Shown: piece after piece, positions 9,938 to 19,240 of the stretch
Numbering within the stretch: position 1 is the first letter of the stretch
Layout: each line of letters begins with the position of its first letter
NCBI GenBank assembly: GCA_028874915.1
Contig: JAPPHA010000071.1
Coordinates: 1 to 64,000, forward strand
Direction of reading: 5' to 3'
DNA from: Paracoccaceae bacterium
GTDB lineage: Bacteria > Pseudomonadota > Alphaproteobacteria > Rhodobacterales > Rhodobacteraceae
Length of the DNA: 64,000 nt
Translations under genes and position numbers: made by a program
Notes under the pieces: model-generated
Databases searched by the model: none
Told to the model about the DNA's origin: nothing
The model's input: only the letters and a program-made list of their open reading frames with translations

Positions 9938-10895
9938 GGCGTCCCTCCTAAAGCCTGCCGAAATCAATCTGCCAAAGCCAGTTTTGCATATCAAGCGTTC
10001 CCGAATTCATTGACAGCCAGTACCCCCCATCCATCAAAACTGGCTGGCGCCGCCGCGACCAGACGTGTTTCGAATTTCTGCCGTGGCCCTTCCCGGAGAT
10101 CCTGTGTCCGACGATGGACGGAACAGGATTCACCGAGATGAATACCAGACGGAATTCGGGAGCAGCCGGTGGCCCGTACCGGAACGGGATCGTCATGTCC
10201 AATGCTCTTCGGAAGTCCCACACCCGAATCGCGCAGTGAATTCAGGACATTCCGGCCTACAGACGAACTCAGGTCCGAGTCGCAGACACCAGAAGCGTGC
10301 AGGCCACCGGCGACTTCGGAACTGGAGACTCTCGTTGCCGACGGCGATCGCGAGAGCGACGGTCGGCTATTTGGCCTGCATCATTGGTTTGTAAACAAGG
10401 CAACACCCGCACGAGGCACTGACATGGCGCCGGTCAGGATTTGCCGGACCCACAATGGGATGCCGATCACAATCCCGGTTGATCTCCAGCGCCTTATCGT
10501 CAAGGCACTTGAACTCAGCCCGAACCATCAAATGCACGCCGACATTCCGGCGGAAGTCCTCTGCGTGAAGTCCCCCGTGCTCCCAACCGGCTGGTCAAAC
10601 GCCGGATCCAGGCCATGATCCCGAGGATGAACGGGGTCGGGAATCTCCGAACGCCGCACAGGCTCAACAAGCTGAGTCGACGAGAGGTCTCCCCTTCAGG
10701 GCTGTCGATCGTATATGAACCCGTCCCTTGACGGTAACTTGGGTTGTCATTTGATCGGTGGCCGGAAATACGTCGGGCCGACGTCATTCCATGTCGGCGT
10801 TCCCGGTCGCGCTCTCTTGAATGGAAGGATCGTGCGACATGCGGTACCGGAGCCAAGCCGAGTGAATGGTGCAATACTCATCGAGAGCCGATCGA
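9938..10895. other. long gene-poor region
   Basis: About 960 bases between the ureohydrolase (minus) and the CoA-transferase (plus). Open frames at 10169-10618 (plus) and 10515-10874 (minus) have no recognisable domain and composition that shifts along the frame. It probably holds two divergent promoters plus decayed sequence. Confidence 0.4.
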
Positions 10896-12443
10896 ATGAG
10901 TAGGCGGAGCAAGTTCGTTACGGCAGACCACGCGGCCGGATTCATTCGGGACGGCGATACGGTTGGCCTGATTGGCGGGGGCGGTGGGCTGGTCGAAGCA
11001 ACCCTGCTGCACTTCCAAGTCGAAAAGAGATTTCTCGCCACCGGCGCACCACGCAATTTGACTGTCATCCATGCTCTGGGAATTGGCGACAGGGAGTCCC
11101 GGGGTCTCAATCGATTTGCCCATAGCGGGCTGGTGAGGCGTGTGATCGGTAGCCATTGGGTCTGGTCACCGCGAATGCAACAACTTGCGCTCGACAACAA
11201 AATTGAGGCCTATGTTCTTCCGGGCGGCGTGATCATGCAGTTGATGCGCGAGGTCGCTGCCGCACGGCCCGGGTTGATCACCCATGTCGGGCTCGGAACC
11301 TTCGTCGACCCGAAGATCGACGGCGGCAGGATGAACGAAGCGGCCCGCGACAGACTGGTCGAGCGAATCCGGATCGACGGTGAAGACTACCTCCGTTACT
11401 TGCCAATTCCAGTCGATGTTGCCCTTCTCAAGGGCTCATTCTCCGATGATGACGGCAACATCAGCCTCGACCAGGAACCGGCGAACGTCGACATCTACGC
11501 CATGGCGGCGGCGGCGCACAATTGCGGTGGAAAGGTCATCGTTCAGGTGCGTGAACGCGTCCGGAACGGCAGCCTGCCGGCCCGGTCCGTCCGTATACCA
11601 TCAGCCATTGTCGACGCGGTGGTGGTCGATGACGACCAGCGCCAAGGCTATGATCTTGTCTATGACCCTGCCATTTCGGGTGAACAGCCGACGGTGGAAC
11701 CGGCACCGCCGGTTCCTGAATTCTCGGTCCGGCAAATCATTGCCCGGCGCGCCTGCGAAGAACTCTTCGACGGCGCCGTCATAAATTTCGGGTTCGGCAT
11801 ACCGGATGGGGTCGCGAGCCTCATCGCGGCTCGAGGCGACCAGCAACGCTACTACCAGACCATTGAACACGGGACCTATGGTGGAACCCTGTTGACCGGA
11901 ACGCTGTTCGGTTATGCACGCAACCCTACTTGCATGATCGATGGCCCGTCACAGTTCGACTTCTATTCCGGTGGCGGGCTCGACATCGCATTCCTCGGAT
12001 TCGGAGAGATAGACCGGGAGGGCAATGTAAACGTCTCGCGACTGGGCGGGGTCCCGGTGGGTCCCGGTGGATTCATCGACATTGCCCAAAACGCCCGCAA
12101 GGTCGTTTTTGTCGGCACATTCGATGCCAAGGGCACCAGAGTTGGGACGGGCGACGGACGAATGATGGTTGAAGCGCATGGTGATGTACGCAAGCTGGTC
12201 CACGCGGTTGACCAGATCACCTTTTCGGGCATACGGGCCGTAAGCCAAGGTCAGACGATAATCTTTGTGACGGAGCGGTGCGTCTTCGAACTGAAGCCGG
12301 ACGGAGTGCATCTGACGGAAATCGCACCCGGGATTGACTTGCGCGCCGACATTCTGACGCGAATGGGTTTTGATCCGATCATCGCGGATCCACCCAAGAA
12401 AATGGCGACGGAACATTTCACTGATCACGGCGGAATCGAGTAA
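10896..12443 (+). CDS. acyl-CoA:carboxylate CoA-transferase, propionate/acetoacetate type
   Basis: A 515-residue family I CoA-transferase in which alpha and beta halves are fused, as in propionate CoA-transferase and eukaryotic SCOT-like enzymes. The N-terminal half opens SKFVTADHAAGFIRDGDTV with GLIGGGGG; the C-terminal half starts near VRQIIARRACEEL, has FGFGIPDGVASLI and the catalytic glutamate in QTIEHGTYGG, which forms the covalent acyl-CoA intermediate. It exchanges CoA between acyl-CoA and a free acid. ATG 10896 fits the family start; 10866 is an in-frame alternative. The Gfo/Idh/MocA gene starts 6 bases downstream, so they are one operon. Confidence 0.9.
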   Translation: MSRRSKFVTADHAAGFIRDGDTVGLIGGGGGLVEATLLHFQVEKRFLATGAPRNLTVIHALGIGDRESRGLNRFAHSGLVRRVIGSHWVWSPRMQQLALDNKIEAYVLPGGVIMQLMREVAAARPGLITHVGLGTFVDPKIDGGRMNEAARDRLVERIRIDGEDYLRYLPIPVDVALLKGSFSDDDGNISLDQEPANVDIYAMAAAAHNCGGKVIVQVRERVRNGSLPARSVRIPSAIVDAVVVDDDQRQGYDLVYDPAISGEQPTVEPAPPVPEFSVRQIIARRACEELFDGAVINFGFGIPDGVASLIAARGDQQRYYQTIEHGTYGGTLLTGTLFGYARNPTCMIDGPSQFDFYSGGGLDIAFLGFGEIDREGNVNVSRLGGVPVGPGGFIDIAQNARKVVFVGTFDAKGTRVGTGDGRMMVEAHGDVRKLVHAVDQITFSGIRAVSQGQTIIFVTERCVFELKPDGVHLTEIAPGIDLRADILTRMGFDPIIADPPKKMATEHFTDHGGIE

Positions 12444-12449
12444 GGCGTC

Positions 12450-13538
12450 ATGGCCGGAGTCAGGATTGCCATCGTTGGGTGCGGCGTCATCGGCAAACGC
12501 CACGCGGGCGTCATTGCGGCACGACCTGAAGTCGATCTTGTTGCCATCGCCGATCCGTCGGCTTTTGCCAAGGCAACAGCTGCCCGATTCGGTGTCCCGT
12601 GCCACGAAGACGTGGAACAGTTTTTGGCGACAGAACAGGTGGATGGCGTGATCGTTTCCACGCCGACCACAGACCACCTTTCACCCACGATGGCAGCACT
12701 TGATGCGTCGGTAAGCGTCCTGGTCGAGAAACCGATCGCGGCCAGCCTGGAGGACGCTGATCGAATTGTGGCCAGGTCGGAAGAACGGAGTGTTCCGGTA
12801 CTCGTGGGTCATCACAGGCGATACCATCCGCAACTCCGGCAGGCGCGCGACATTCTCCGGTCCGGACGGCTTGGTCAACTCGTCGCGGTGTGCGGACAGT
12901 GGACCGTACGCAAGAGCCCGGAATACTTCTCCGACGACTGGCGCAGGACCTGGCAGGCTGGCCCGACCCTGATTAACCTCACCCATGATCTGGACAGCCT
13001 GCGCTACATTTGCGGGGACGTGGAAAGTGTTTCTGCGGAGATGACCAGCATGGTCATGGGGACGGAAAAGGAAGATGCCGCGGCGATCGTGTTGCGATTT
13101 CGAAACGGAGCGCTCGGAACGTTTGTCATGTCGGATCAGACGCCCTCACCCTGGGCTTGGGAACTTTCAACCGGCGAGACCCCGGCCTTTCCGAAAAGCG
13201 GACGGAATTCTCTACGGTTCATGGGCACACGGGCGTCGCTCGATTTCCCGAATCTCGTCCTTTGGCACCATGGTGATGGTCCTTCGGACTGGACTCAACC
13301 GATCCTGCCCCAGTCAATCCCTCACGAGCCGGTCGACGCCTTCGACCTCCAGATCTCCCATTTCGCCGAGGTTGCCTCCGGGCGAAACGAGCCGCGGATC
13401 ACGGCGCGCGATGGAACGGAGACATTGCGAACGACGTTGGCCGTGTTCGAGGCCGCCCGCAGCGGCAAACGGGTTCTCCTTTGTAGGTCCGGGTCTGAAT
13501 GGGGCGCCGGCATCGGCGCGGACTCGTTTGCCGAATGA
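12450..13538 (+). CDS. Gfo/Idh/MocA-family oxidoreductase
   Basis: A 362-residue NAD(P)-dependent dehydrogenase. The N-terminal Rossmann fold begins RIAIVGCGVIGKRHAGVIA; the family signature EKPIAASLEDADRIV and the following GHHRRYHP are present, and THDLD carries the usual catalytic-region His. Family members oxidise or reduce sugars, inositols and related cyclic polyols. The substrate is unknown; nearby TIM-barrel isomerase and PhyH genes suggest polyol or sugar-acid use, by inference. It follows the CoA-transferase by 6 bases. Confidence 0.9.
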   Translation: MAGVRIAIVGCGVIGKRHAGVIAARPEVDLVAIADPSAFAKATAARFGVPCHEDVEQFLATEQVDGVIVSTPTTDHLSPTMAALDASVSVLVEKPIAASLEDADRIVARSEERSVPVLVGHHRRYHPQLRQARDILRSGRLGQLVAVCGQWTVRKSPEYFSDDWRRTWQAGPTLINLTHDLDSLRYICGDVESVSAEMTSMVMGTEKEDAAAIVLRFRNGALGTFVMSDQTPSPWAWELSTGETPAFPKSGRNSLRFMGTRASLDFPNLVLWHHGDGPSDWTQPILPQSIPHEPVDAFDLQISHFAEVASGRNEPRITARDGTETLRTTLAVFEAARSGKRVLLCRSGSEWGAGIGADSFAE

Positions 13539-13795
13539 CCGCCGGCCCCGGTTTCATTCCGGCGACCCGGCCATTGATAGTGAACACACTCGGCAAGCCG
13601 GCATGCGAGACGGCATTGTCCCGAGCGACGCCGCCGAAGGCCTGAAATTCAGTCTCAGCCGACATGGCCCTTGAAGGTCCGGGGACAATCCGGGAGACAG
13701 GGCTTTGAAGACATGCCTCGGGAGCGCGTCGGGTTTTCCGCATGTCGTTAAGGTGAGCGCTATCCCGGCGTCGAAGACGGAGTCGAGGTGAAGCG

Positions 13796-14227
13796 ATGAC
13801 AGGGTTTCATGTGAGTGTCGGAGACGAGGTATCGTTCAGCAAGACGGTCTCCGAAAGTGACGTCTACATGTTCGCGGGGATTACCGGCGACTTCGCGCCC
13901 AACCATGTGAACAAGGCCTATATGGAGAAATCGCGGTACGCCAAACGCATCGCCCACGGCGCCCTGATCGTCGGATACATGTCCACCGCCTCCACCATGG
14001 CCATCGCCCAATGCCGATCCGGAGAGGAGACTCCGGTTTCACTCGGCTACGACCGATTGCGTTTTGTGGCGCCGGTGTTTCTGGGCGATACCATCACCGT
14101 GCGTTATCGGATCGAGGCGATCGACACGGAAAAACGGCGTTCGATCGCCGACATCCAAGTCACGAACCAGCATGACGAGATCGCGGCGGTCGGAAAGCAC
14201 ATCCTCAAGTGGGTGCCAAATGAGTGA
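13796..14227 (+). CDS. MaoC-like (R)-specific enoyl-CoA hydratase
   Basis: A 143-residue hot-dog-fold protein. The hydratase 2 motif is clear: GDFAPNHVN supplies the catalytic Asp and His, and RIAHGALIVGYMS the conserved substrate-loop glycine and helix. It probably adds water to a trans-2-enoyl-CoA to give the (R)-3-hydroxyacyl-CoA. The next genes start within 10 bases, although the first is a broken SDR. With the CoA-transferase upstream it suggests breakdown of an acyl-CoA intermediate. Confidence 0.9.
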   Translation: MTGFHVSVGDEVSFSKTVSESDVYMFAGITGDFAPNHVNKAYMEKSRYAKRIAHGALIVGYMSTASTMAIAQCRSGEETPVSLGYDRLRFVAPVFLGDTITVRYRIEAIDTEKRRSIADIQVTNQHDEIAAVGKHILKWVPNE

Positions 14228-14236
14228 GCCTTGCAT

Positions 14237-14521
14237 ATGAGTTTCGATCTCGAAGACCGGACCGCGATCGTCACGGGTACGGCCAAGGGGCAGACCCGCG
14301 AACTTGTGCCATCCAATTTCACGGTCAACTGCATCGCACCCTCCATGATCCGCGCGGAATTCCTCGCCGAATTGAGCGACGCCTATATCGACGAAAGAAC
14401 TCAGCTCACTCCAATGAAGCGTCTTTGCGCACCGAAAGAGATTGCCGACATGACCGCCTGGGTGGTGCGTCCACATTGTTCGTTCACAACTGGCCACGTC
14501 TTCGATGTCTCTGCCTGTTGA
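14237..14521 (+). pseudogene. SDR gene with a large in-frame internal deletion
   Basis: The 94-residue frame starts like an SDR (MSFDLEDRTAIVTGTAKG) and then jumps to the SDR C-terminal third (TRELVPSNFTVNCIAP, PMKRLCAPKEIADMTAWVV, TTGHVFDVSA). About 140-150 residues are missing, including the NAG motif and the catalytic Ser-Tyr-Lys, yet the frame is kept. It lies between the MaoC gene and the isomerase, in the right orientation for an operon, so translation may survive as a leader for the next gene. It cannot be an active dehydrogenase. Confidence 0.75.
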
Positions 14522-14534
14522 GCCACCTAAAGAA

Positions 14535-15380
14535 ATGAATACGACACAAACTGCCCCGCTCGCCATCAACCGGCTCAACATCCATCAGGTCACGCTGAAC
14601 CAATGTAATTTCCGGGAGAGTATCGAATGCCTGTCCCGTCACGGGATCCGGGAGACTGCCGTTTGGCTTCCAAGGCTTGAGGAAACCGGCGTTGCCGAGG
14701 CCGGGCGAATCCTTCGGGACAATGGTATCGTTGCCACGTCGGTCTGTGCGGGCGGGCTGCTGACCAGTGCAGGTAATGCGGAGGGTTCGATTGTTCTCGA
14801 CCGAAACCGCCGCTGGCTTGAACAGGCCGCTGAAATCGGTGCAACGTCGATGGTCACGATCACGGGTGGACTGCCGGAGGGCGTCCGCGATCTCGATTCC
14901 ATGCGCGCCCAGGCGCTGGAACGGTTGGCCGCGCTCATTCCTGACGCACGCAGCGCCGGCGTTCGGCTCGCCCTGGAACCCTTGCATCCCATCGTTTGCG
15001 GGTTTCGCTCCGTCATCTCGACACTTGGCGAGGCGCTTGACGCACTCGGGCAGCTCGAATCAGATGATGTCATGGGGATCGCTTTCGACAGCTACGCACT
15101 CTGGTGGGAAGTCAGTCTCGAGGAAAAGATCCGGCGCACTGCGCCGCATCTCCTGTGTGTCCATGTCTCTGACTGGCTGCAGGACACATCGGATGTACGG
15201 TTGGACCGAGGAATGCCTGGTGACGGGTTGATCGACAATCGAAGGATTCGCGGGTGGTTGGAGCAGGCTGGATTCTCAGGTTCCATTGAGGTCGAAATTT
15301 TCTCGGAACGGAACTGGTGGAAACGGCCGCCCGACGAGGTGGTTGAAACCATTATTGATCGAAGCAGACAGCATCTGTGA
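14535..15380 (+). CDS. sugar phosphate isomerase/epimerase-like TIM-barrel protein
   Basis: A 281-residue xylose-isomerase-like TIM barrel (AP endonuclease family 2 fold). Expected metal-site residues are seen: Glu in LALEPLHP, Asp in IAFDSYALWW, His in CVHVSDW, and Glu near the end in IEVEIFSERN. Such proteins isomerise or epimerise sugars, inositol derivatives or keto-acids. ATG 14535 opens the conserved part; an upstream in-frame start at 14505 lies in the previous frame. The PhyH gene begins about 20 bases downstream, so it is part of the same transcript. Confidence 0.85.
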   Translation: MNTTQTAPLAINRLNIHQVTLNQCNFRESIECLSRHGIRETAVWLPRLEETGVAEAGRILRDNGIVATSVCAGGLLTSAGNAEGSIVLDRNRRWLEQAAEIGATSMVTITGGLPEGVRDLDSMRAQALERLAALIPDARSAGVRLALEPLHPIVCGFRSVISTLGEALDALGQLESDDVMGIAFDSYALWWEVSLEEKIRRTAPHLLCVHVSDWLQDTSDVRLDRGMPGDGLIDNRRIRGWLEQAGFSGSIEVEIFSERNWWKRPPDEVVETIIDRSRQHL

Positions 15381-15399
15381 CCTACAGCGAGTATCGGCC

Positions 15400-16350
15400 A
15401 TGCTGACACCGGCGCAACAACGGCAGTTCGATGAACAGGGATTCCTGCGCGTGGATAACGTCCTCGACAGGGCAGACGACCTTCGACCCATTCAGGAGGA
15501 ATACGCGGCCCGTCTTGATGAACTGATCACAAGGCTCCTGTCGGAAGGCCGGCTTTCATCGGATTATTCGGATCGCGAGTTCCGGGACCGCATGACGGCC
15601 GTTTACGAGGAAACTGGCGAGACCTTTGCCCAGTTCTTCAACTTGTCGCTGCCGCTCCTGGATGTCACCGATGACACCCCGTTCCTGACCGGTCCGGCTG
15701 TCTTCGCATTGATCCGGAATTCGCGGGTCCTGGATCTCGTGGAGTCACTTATCGGCCCGGAAATCCAGTCCAATCCCGTCCAGCATGTCCGGATCAAGCC
15801 GCCTCAAAAGATTCTCGACTCGGAGATGCGTGCGAGCGGAATGGTCGGCTCGACACCCTGGCATCAGGACTCCGCGGTCCTCACGCCGGATTCGGATGCC
15901 AAATTGGTGACCGTCTGGGTTCCCATCCATGACGCTCCTGTCGAGAGTGGCTGCCTCCAGTTCGTGGCCGGCGGTCACAAACGAGGACCGATCAGTCACG
16001 GTTTTGGCCCAATCGACGGTCTGGTGATTCCGGAATCAAACGTCGACACGAATCGCATTCGGGCCGTACCCGCGAATGCCGGAGACGTTATCCTGATCCA
16101 CCGCAACTGCCCGCATTCGTCCCTGCCGAATGTCGGGGACCGACTGCGATTCAGCCTCGATCTGCGTTACCACCCGACTGGCCAGTCATCCGGTCGCGAG
16201 ATCTTTCCGGACTTCACGGCAAGAAGCCGGAGAAACCCGGCTTCGGAGTTCGCGGATGCCGGAAAGTGGAACCAGATGTGGAGGGAAACCCGGACCTGGA
16301 TGGCGACATCGCCCGACGCTCCGACGACCGCCTTTCCGTGGCTGCAATGA
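15400..16350 (+). CDS. phytanoyl-CoA dioxygenase (PhyH) family protein
   Basis: A 316-residue Fe(II)/2-oxoglutarate dioxygenase. The facial triad is visible as WHQD (His and Asp) and HRNCPHSS (distal His), and the 2-oxoglutarate-binding Arg is in RLRFSLDLRYH. The cross-domain start LTPAQQRQFDEQGFLRVDNVL is typical. PhyH enzymes hydroxylate acyl or small organic substrates using O2 and 2-oxoglutarate. ATG 15400 matches the family start. A degenerate copy of its first 240 bases lies at 18939-19131. Confidence 0.9.
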   Translation: MLTPAQQRQFDEQGFLRVDNVLDRADDLRPIQEEYAARLDELITRLLSEGRLSSDYSDREFRDRMTAVYEETGETFAQFFNLSLPLLDVTDDTPFLTGPAVFALIRNSRVLDLVESLIGPEIQSNPVQHVRIKPPQKILDSEMRASGMVGSTPWHQDSAVLTPDSDAKLVTVWVPIHDAPVESGCLQFVAGGHKRGPISHGFGPIDGLVIPESNVDTNRIRAVPANAGDVILIHRNCPHSSLPNVGDRLRFSLDLRYHPTGQSSGREIFPDFTARSRRNPASEFADAGKWNQMWRETRTWMATSPDAPTTAFPWLQ

Positions 16351-16672
16351 CGCCTGGCGGGCGCCGTTGGCGTCTTGTTGGCCAAAGACCAATGTCTAGT
16401 TTGCCCGGCCATTCGTCCTGGCTTTGAGCATCCGTACCGAGACACCCGCGACGATCGCTTCTCAGGTCGGATTCACCGTTTTCGGCGGCGACAATTGGCC
16501 GCCGCTCCGTCGTTTGGATCCGTCCGAAGTGTCACTGCAGCAGGTGTCCCGGTCAAGGGTCGGCCAAACGTTGCCTGATGCCAGGACGTTCCGAAATCGC
16601 CAGGCGCAAGGCCCAGGCTTTTGATCGTCCCTGACATCAATGATAACCCCAGCATAGACGGGAGGACATGGC
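16351..16672. other. intergenic region, nothing recognised
   Basis: A 322-base gap between the PhyH and VOC genes on the same strand. Short open frames are present, but none carries a domain; the final 20 bases include GGGAGGA as the ribosome binding site of the VOC gene. Confidence 0.5.
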
Positions 16673-17035
16673 ATGCAGAAAGTTCAGGGAATCGGCGGGT
16701 TCTTCTTTCGGGCCAGGGACCCTGAAGGACTTGCGAAATGGTACGATGATCACCTTGGTATTAATCCGGCCCCAACGAACATGGACATGGCGCCCTGGAG
16801 GACCGAGGCCGGGGTCACAGTTTTCTCGCCGTTCGGTGCGGACACGGACTATTTCCCGGCGGACAAGGCATTCATGCTGAACTTTCGTGTAGCCGACTTG
16901 GACGCAATGATCGCACAACTGACATCCGCAGGCATTGAGGTCAGTCACGAAAGCGAGATGGAGGGCATCGGCCGTTTCGCCCGCATCCATGACCCGGAAG
17001 GCAACGTGATCGAACTTTGGGAGCCTGTGCCTTAA
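16673..17035 (+). CDS. VOC-family (glyoxalase-like) protein
   Basis: A 120-residue single-domain vicinal oxygen chelate protein. The two beta-alpha-beta-beta-beta modules start at FFFRARDPEGLAKWYDDHLG and LNFRVADLDAMIAQLTSAG, and the last strand has DPEGNVIELWEP with the metal-ligand Glu. VOC proteins include glyoxalases, extradiol dioxygenases and antibiotic-binding proteins; a member this short and generic cannot be assigned further. GGGAGGA precedes the ATG. Confidence 0.88.
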   Translation: MQKVQGIGGFFFRARDPEGLAKWYDDHLGINPAPTNMDMAPWRTEAGVTVFSPFGADTDYFPADKAFMLNFRVADLDAMIAQLTSAGIEVSHESEMEGIGRFARIHDPEGNVIELWEPVP

Positions 17036-17584
17036 GGCTCGATTACGGACAACCGTTCTCAAGTCATCCTGGCGCTCGCCGGACATGCAAGGAAAACGTC
17101 TTGCGGCGAACGACAATAAGCGCCTCGCGCCCGTGGTACGAAGTTCGTTCTCGGCCTCGGCCGTGCCCTGAGAGCGCAACTCTACAACAGGCTATACTCT
17201 GACATGTGTTGACGGCCTTTGGGCAGCGTGGGGATTTGGCTTTGTATGCGGCTTCGGCTGGAGAGATGTGATCCGGTCGGGAGGTCATTCCAGACCGGGG
17301 CATTGCTGCCCCCGGCCGACCACGAGGGGCGAGAAGGCCAGCGAATCCGTTCGGCATCTGCTGAATTTCGGTGTGCTGGGCCTCTCAATGAAAACAACAC
17401 CAACTGATTCTCGCGGCAACTTCGATGATGGTGACCACCAGAGTTCGGAAAGCGCGTTCTCAGCACCTGACGTACCAAATGCTCTCATCCGGAACAGAAC
17501 GTCCGGAGTTCGATTCCGGCTGGAGGATATCAAAGCATGTACGCCAATTGATTACACAATTCATCAAATAGGCTACATATATGT
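17036..17584. other. intergenic region before the HigBA remnant
   Basis: A 549-base region with no recognisable gene. The last part (from about 17550) turns AT-rich and probably held the promoter of the toxin-antitoxin pair. Confidence 0.45.
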
Positions 17585-17846
17585 ATGACAACAACCTTTG
17601 CGAACAAGCAACTGAAAGCACTGTTGGCGGCTGGATTTATGCGCGATTTCACCAGCGTTTCCTGCGGCGGCTGGACGCCTTGAATGCCGCAACCGCACCG
17701 GAGGACATGAATCTTCCCGGCTTCGATTTTCAAGCGCTGAGAGGCCACTGCCGGGCCCGCTACACAGTCCATGTAAATGGACCTTCGGGTTCCGCGATGG
17801 CGATGCGTACGCACTCGACTTTGAGCAATATCACTGGGAGGTGAGT
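17585..17846 (+). pseudogene. higB: HigB-type toxin, frameshifted
   Basis: Three frames joined give a HigB/RelE-like toxin. From ATG 17585 the first frame reads MTTTFANKQLKALLAAG; a second continues ARFHQRFLRRLDALNAATA then PEDMNLPGF, with RARYTVHVNG; a third gives WTFGFRDGDAYALDFEQYHWEV. HigB toxins are ribosome-dependent mRNA endonucleases of about 92 residues, and the combined length fits. At least two frameshifts mean no active toxin is made. It lies directly before a HigA remnant, the usual toxin-first order. Confidence 0.8.
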
Positions 17847-18089
17847 ATGCGCCGCAACCCTGGCCGCCGTCCGACGCATCCGGGCAAACTTCTCCGAGAG
17901 GACATGATACAGGCGACCGGAAAATCCAAATACGAGATCGCGCGGATGCTCGGTATCTAACGCCAGCACCTGCATGACGTTTTGGCCGGACGCAAACCTG
18001 TCAGTCCCCGGGTTTCCGTGCGCCTTGCCAAGCTGTTCGGGAATACGCCTCTGTTCTGGATCAGGATGCAGGGAGCCTTTGATGCGTAG
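17847..18089 (+). pseudogene. higA: HigA-type antitoxin with internal stop codon
   Basis: The frame from ATG 17847 encodes an HTH antitoxin of the HigA/VapI type: RRPTHPGKLLREDMI, KSKYEIARMLGI, a TAA at 17958-17960, then RQHLHDVLAGRKPVSP and RVSVRLAKLFGNTPLFWI, ending at 18087-18089. A TCA to TAA change would explain the stop, which cuts the helix-turn-helix in half. The antitoxin would bind HigB and repress its own promoter. Since both partners are broken, the system is dead and can drift. Confidence 0.82.
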
Positions 18090-18449
18090 CACACCGCCCG
18101 TAATTTCGATGTCACCGGGATTCCCACGTTGGCCGCAGCCGAATGATCCGAAGAGGATAGAAAACGTAAAATGCCCAAGCACGTGAGGCGGTACTTTCTC
18201 GCGCAACAACATATACAGAGATGGAGCAAGACCGGGCAATCAACTGGCGGGATGGGCAAGAGGATACCGAAGATCATTGAGCGCATGTCCTTCTGCACAT
18301 CAAGCACACGGGCAAGCAGGACCACCACTACGAAAATCACCCTTTTGGGGTAGAAAACCGTTCGGAGTTCTTACGGCGCAGATGAAGACCCCCCCGCCAG
18401 CCGATTGACTCTGGTCGAAAGAAAGATGGCAGATCCCGGGAGACAACGC
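18090..18449. other. intergenic region after the HigBA remnant
   Basis: A 360-base gap. A 60-codon frame at 18171-18353 (rich in Lys, Arg, Thr) has no recognisable domain. No terminator or promoter could be identified with confidence. Confidence 0.4.
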
Positions 18450-18896
18450 ATGGCAGGCAAATGGGCAATGGCGGCCGTAATTGTGTGCATGGCGTGCACA
18501 GCGGCTGCCGCGGGCAGCAGCGGCAGTGGGACCGGTCCGCTCGCGGCAATCGAGAAAAAGATCGAGGCGGGTGCGTACGAGGAAGCACTCGTGGACCTGA
18601 AGGTTCATATCCGCAAGAATCCGGCAAGTGCCGCAGCCTTCCGCTGGATCGGCTACGCGAACCGCAAGCTCGGCCGCCTCGAATTGGCTGAGAAGGCCTA
18701 TGCGCACGCCCGGCACCTCGACCCGGACCTCAAGAACGCGTTCGAATATTTTGGCGAACTCCGTCTGACGCTGAGAGACCTCGAACACGTGGAACGCCAC
18801 TTGGCCGCGCTCGACCGCATATGCCGGTTCGGCCGGGAGGAATTCGACGAGTTGATGGCGGAGATCGCCGCACGGAAGATGGCCAACAGCAAGTGA
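18450..18896 (+). CDS. small secreted TPR-repeat protein
   Basis: A 148-residue protein with a signal peptide (MAGKWAMAAVIVCMACTAAAA, a hydrophobic core ending in an AAA-type cleavage site) and then about two tetratricopeptide-like repeats: IEAGAYEEALVDLKVHIRK followed by NPASAAAFRWIGYANRKLG and LELAEKAYAHARHLDPDL. TPR repeats bind other proteins, so a periplasmic scaffold role is likely. ATG 18450 follows GGGAGA; earlier in-frame ATGs at 18405 and 18426 would spoil the signal peptide. The decayed surroundings leave it without an operon partner. Confidence 0.72.
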   Translation: MAGKWAMAAVIVCMACTAAAAGSSGSGTGPLAAIEKKIEAGAYEEALVDLKVHIRKNPASAAAFRWIGYANRKLGRLELAEKAYAHARHLDPDLKNAFEYFGELRLTLRDLEHVERHLAALDRICRFGREEFDELMAEIAARKMANSK

Positions 18897-18938
18897 CGCC
18901 GGCGGGACTGTCGGTGTGGACAGCGTTCGTGATTTCGC

Positions 18939-19131
18939 GCGAGTATCGGCCGTACCGACACCGACACAACGACGGCAATTCGATGACCAGGGATTCTTGC
19001 GCGTCGAAAATGCGTTCGATGGCACAGCCGATCTTCGACCCATTCAGGACGAATGCGCCCCCGCCTTGAGGAACTGATCGACAAGTTCCTTATGACGGCC
19101 GTCTACGAGGATACCGAAGAAACCATTACCC
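18939..19131 (+). pseudogene. degenerate duplicate of the PhyH gene start
   Basis: The DNA matches 15387-15632, from 13 bases upstream of the PhyH start codon through codon 78. Shared runs include GCGAGTATCGGCC, CTTCGACCCATTCAGGA and ATGACGGCCGT. The start codon is changed (CGTACC in place of CATGCTG, so no ATG), one frame-changing indel is present near 19050, and about 57 bases before ATGACGGCC are missing. Similarity stops after GAAACC near 19131. This is a partial duplication of the 5' end that has decayed and cannot be translated. Confidence 0.82.
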
Positions 19132-19240
19132 ATCGGCGTCACCAGTCCCAACAGTTCAAACGCCGGGGTCTGTGACAATGGTGACTGACATCGGCATGGG
19201 TCACGCCCCGCTCTTGTAAAGTACCGGACGGCCCGGCCCG

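Noticed and set aside
12047-12070. Short tandem repeat of GGTCCCGGTGG inside the CoA-transferase gene
   Set aside because: It encodes a conserved Gly/Val/Pro-rich turn (GGVPVGPGGF) common in the family and needs no other explanation.
17500-17535. A T-arm-like sequence (GAGTTCGATTCC) suggesting a tRNA
   Set aside because: The five bases on each side of the loop do not pair as a T-stem, and no matching acceptor, D or anticodon arm can be drawn upstream.
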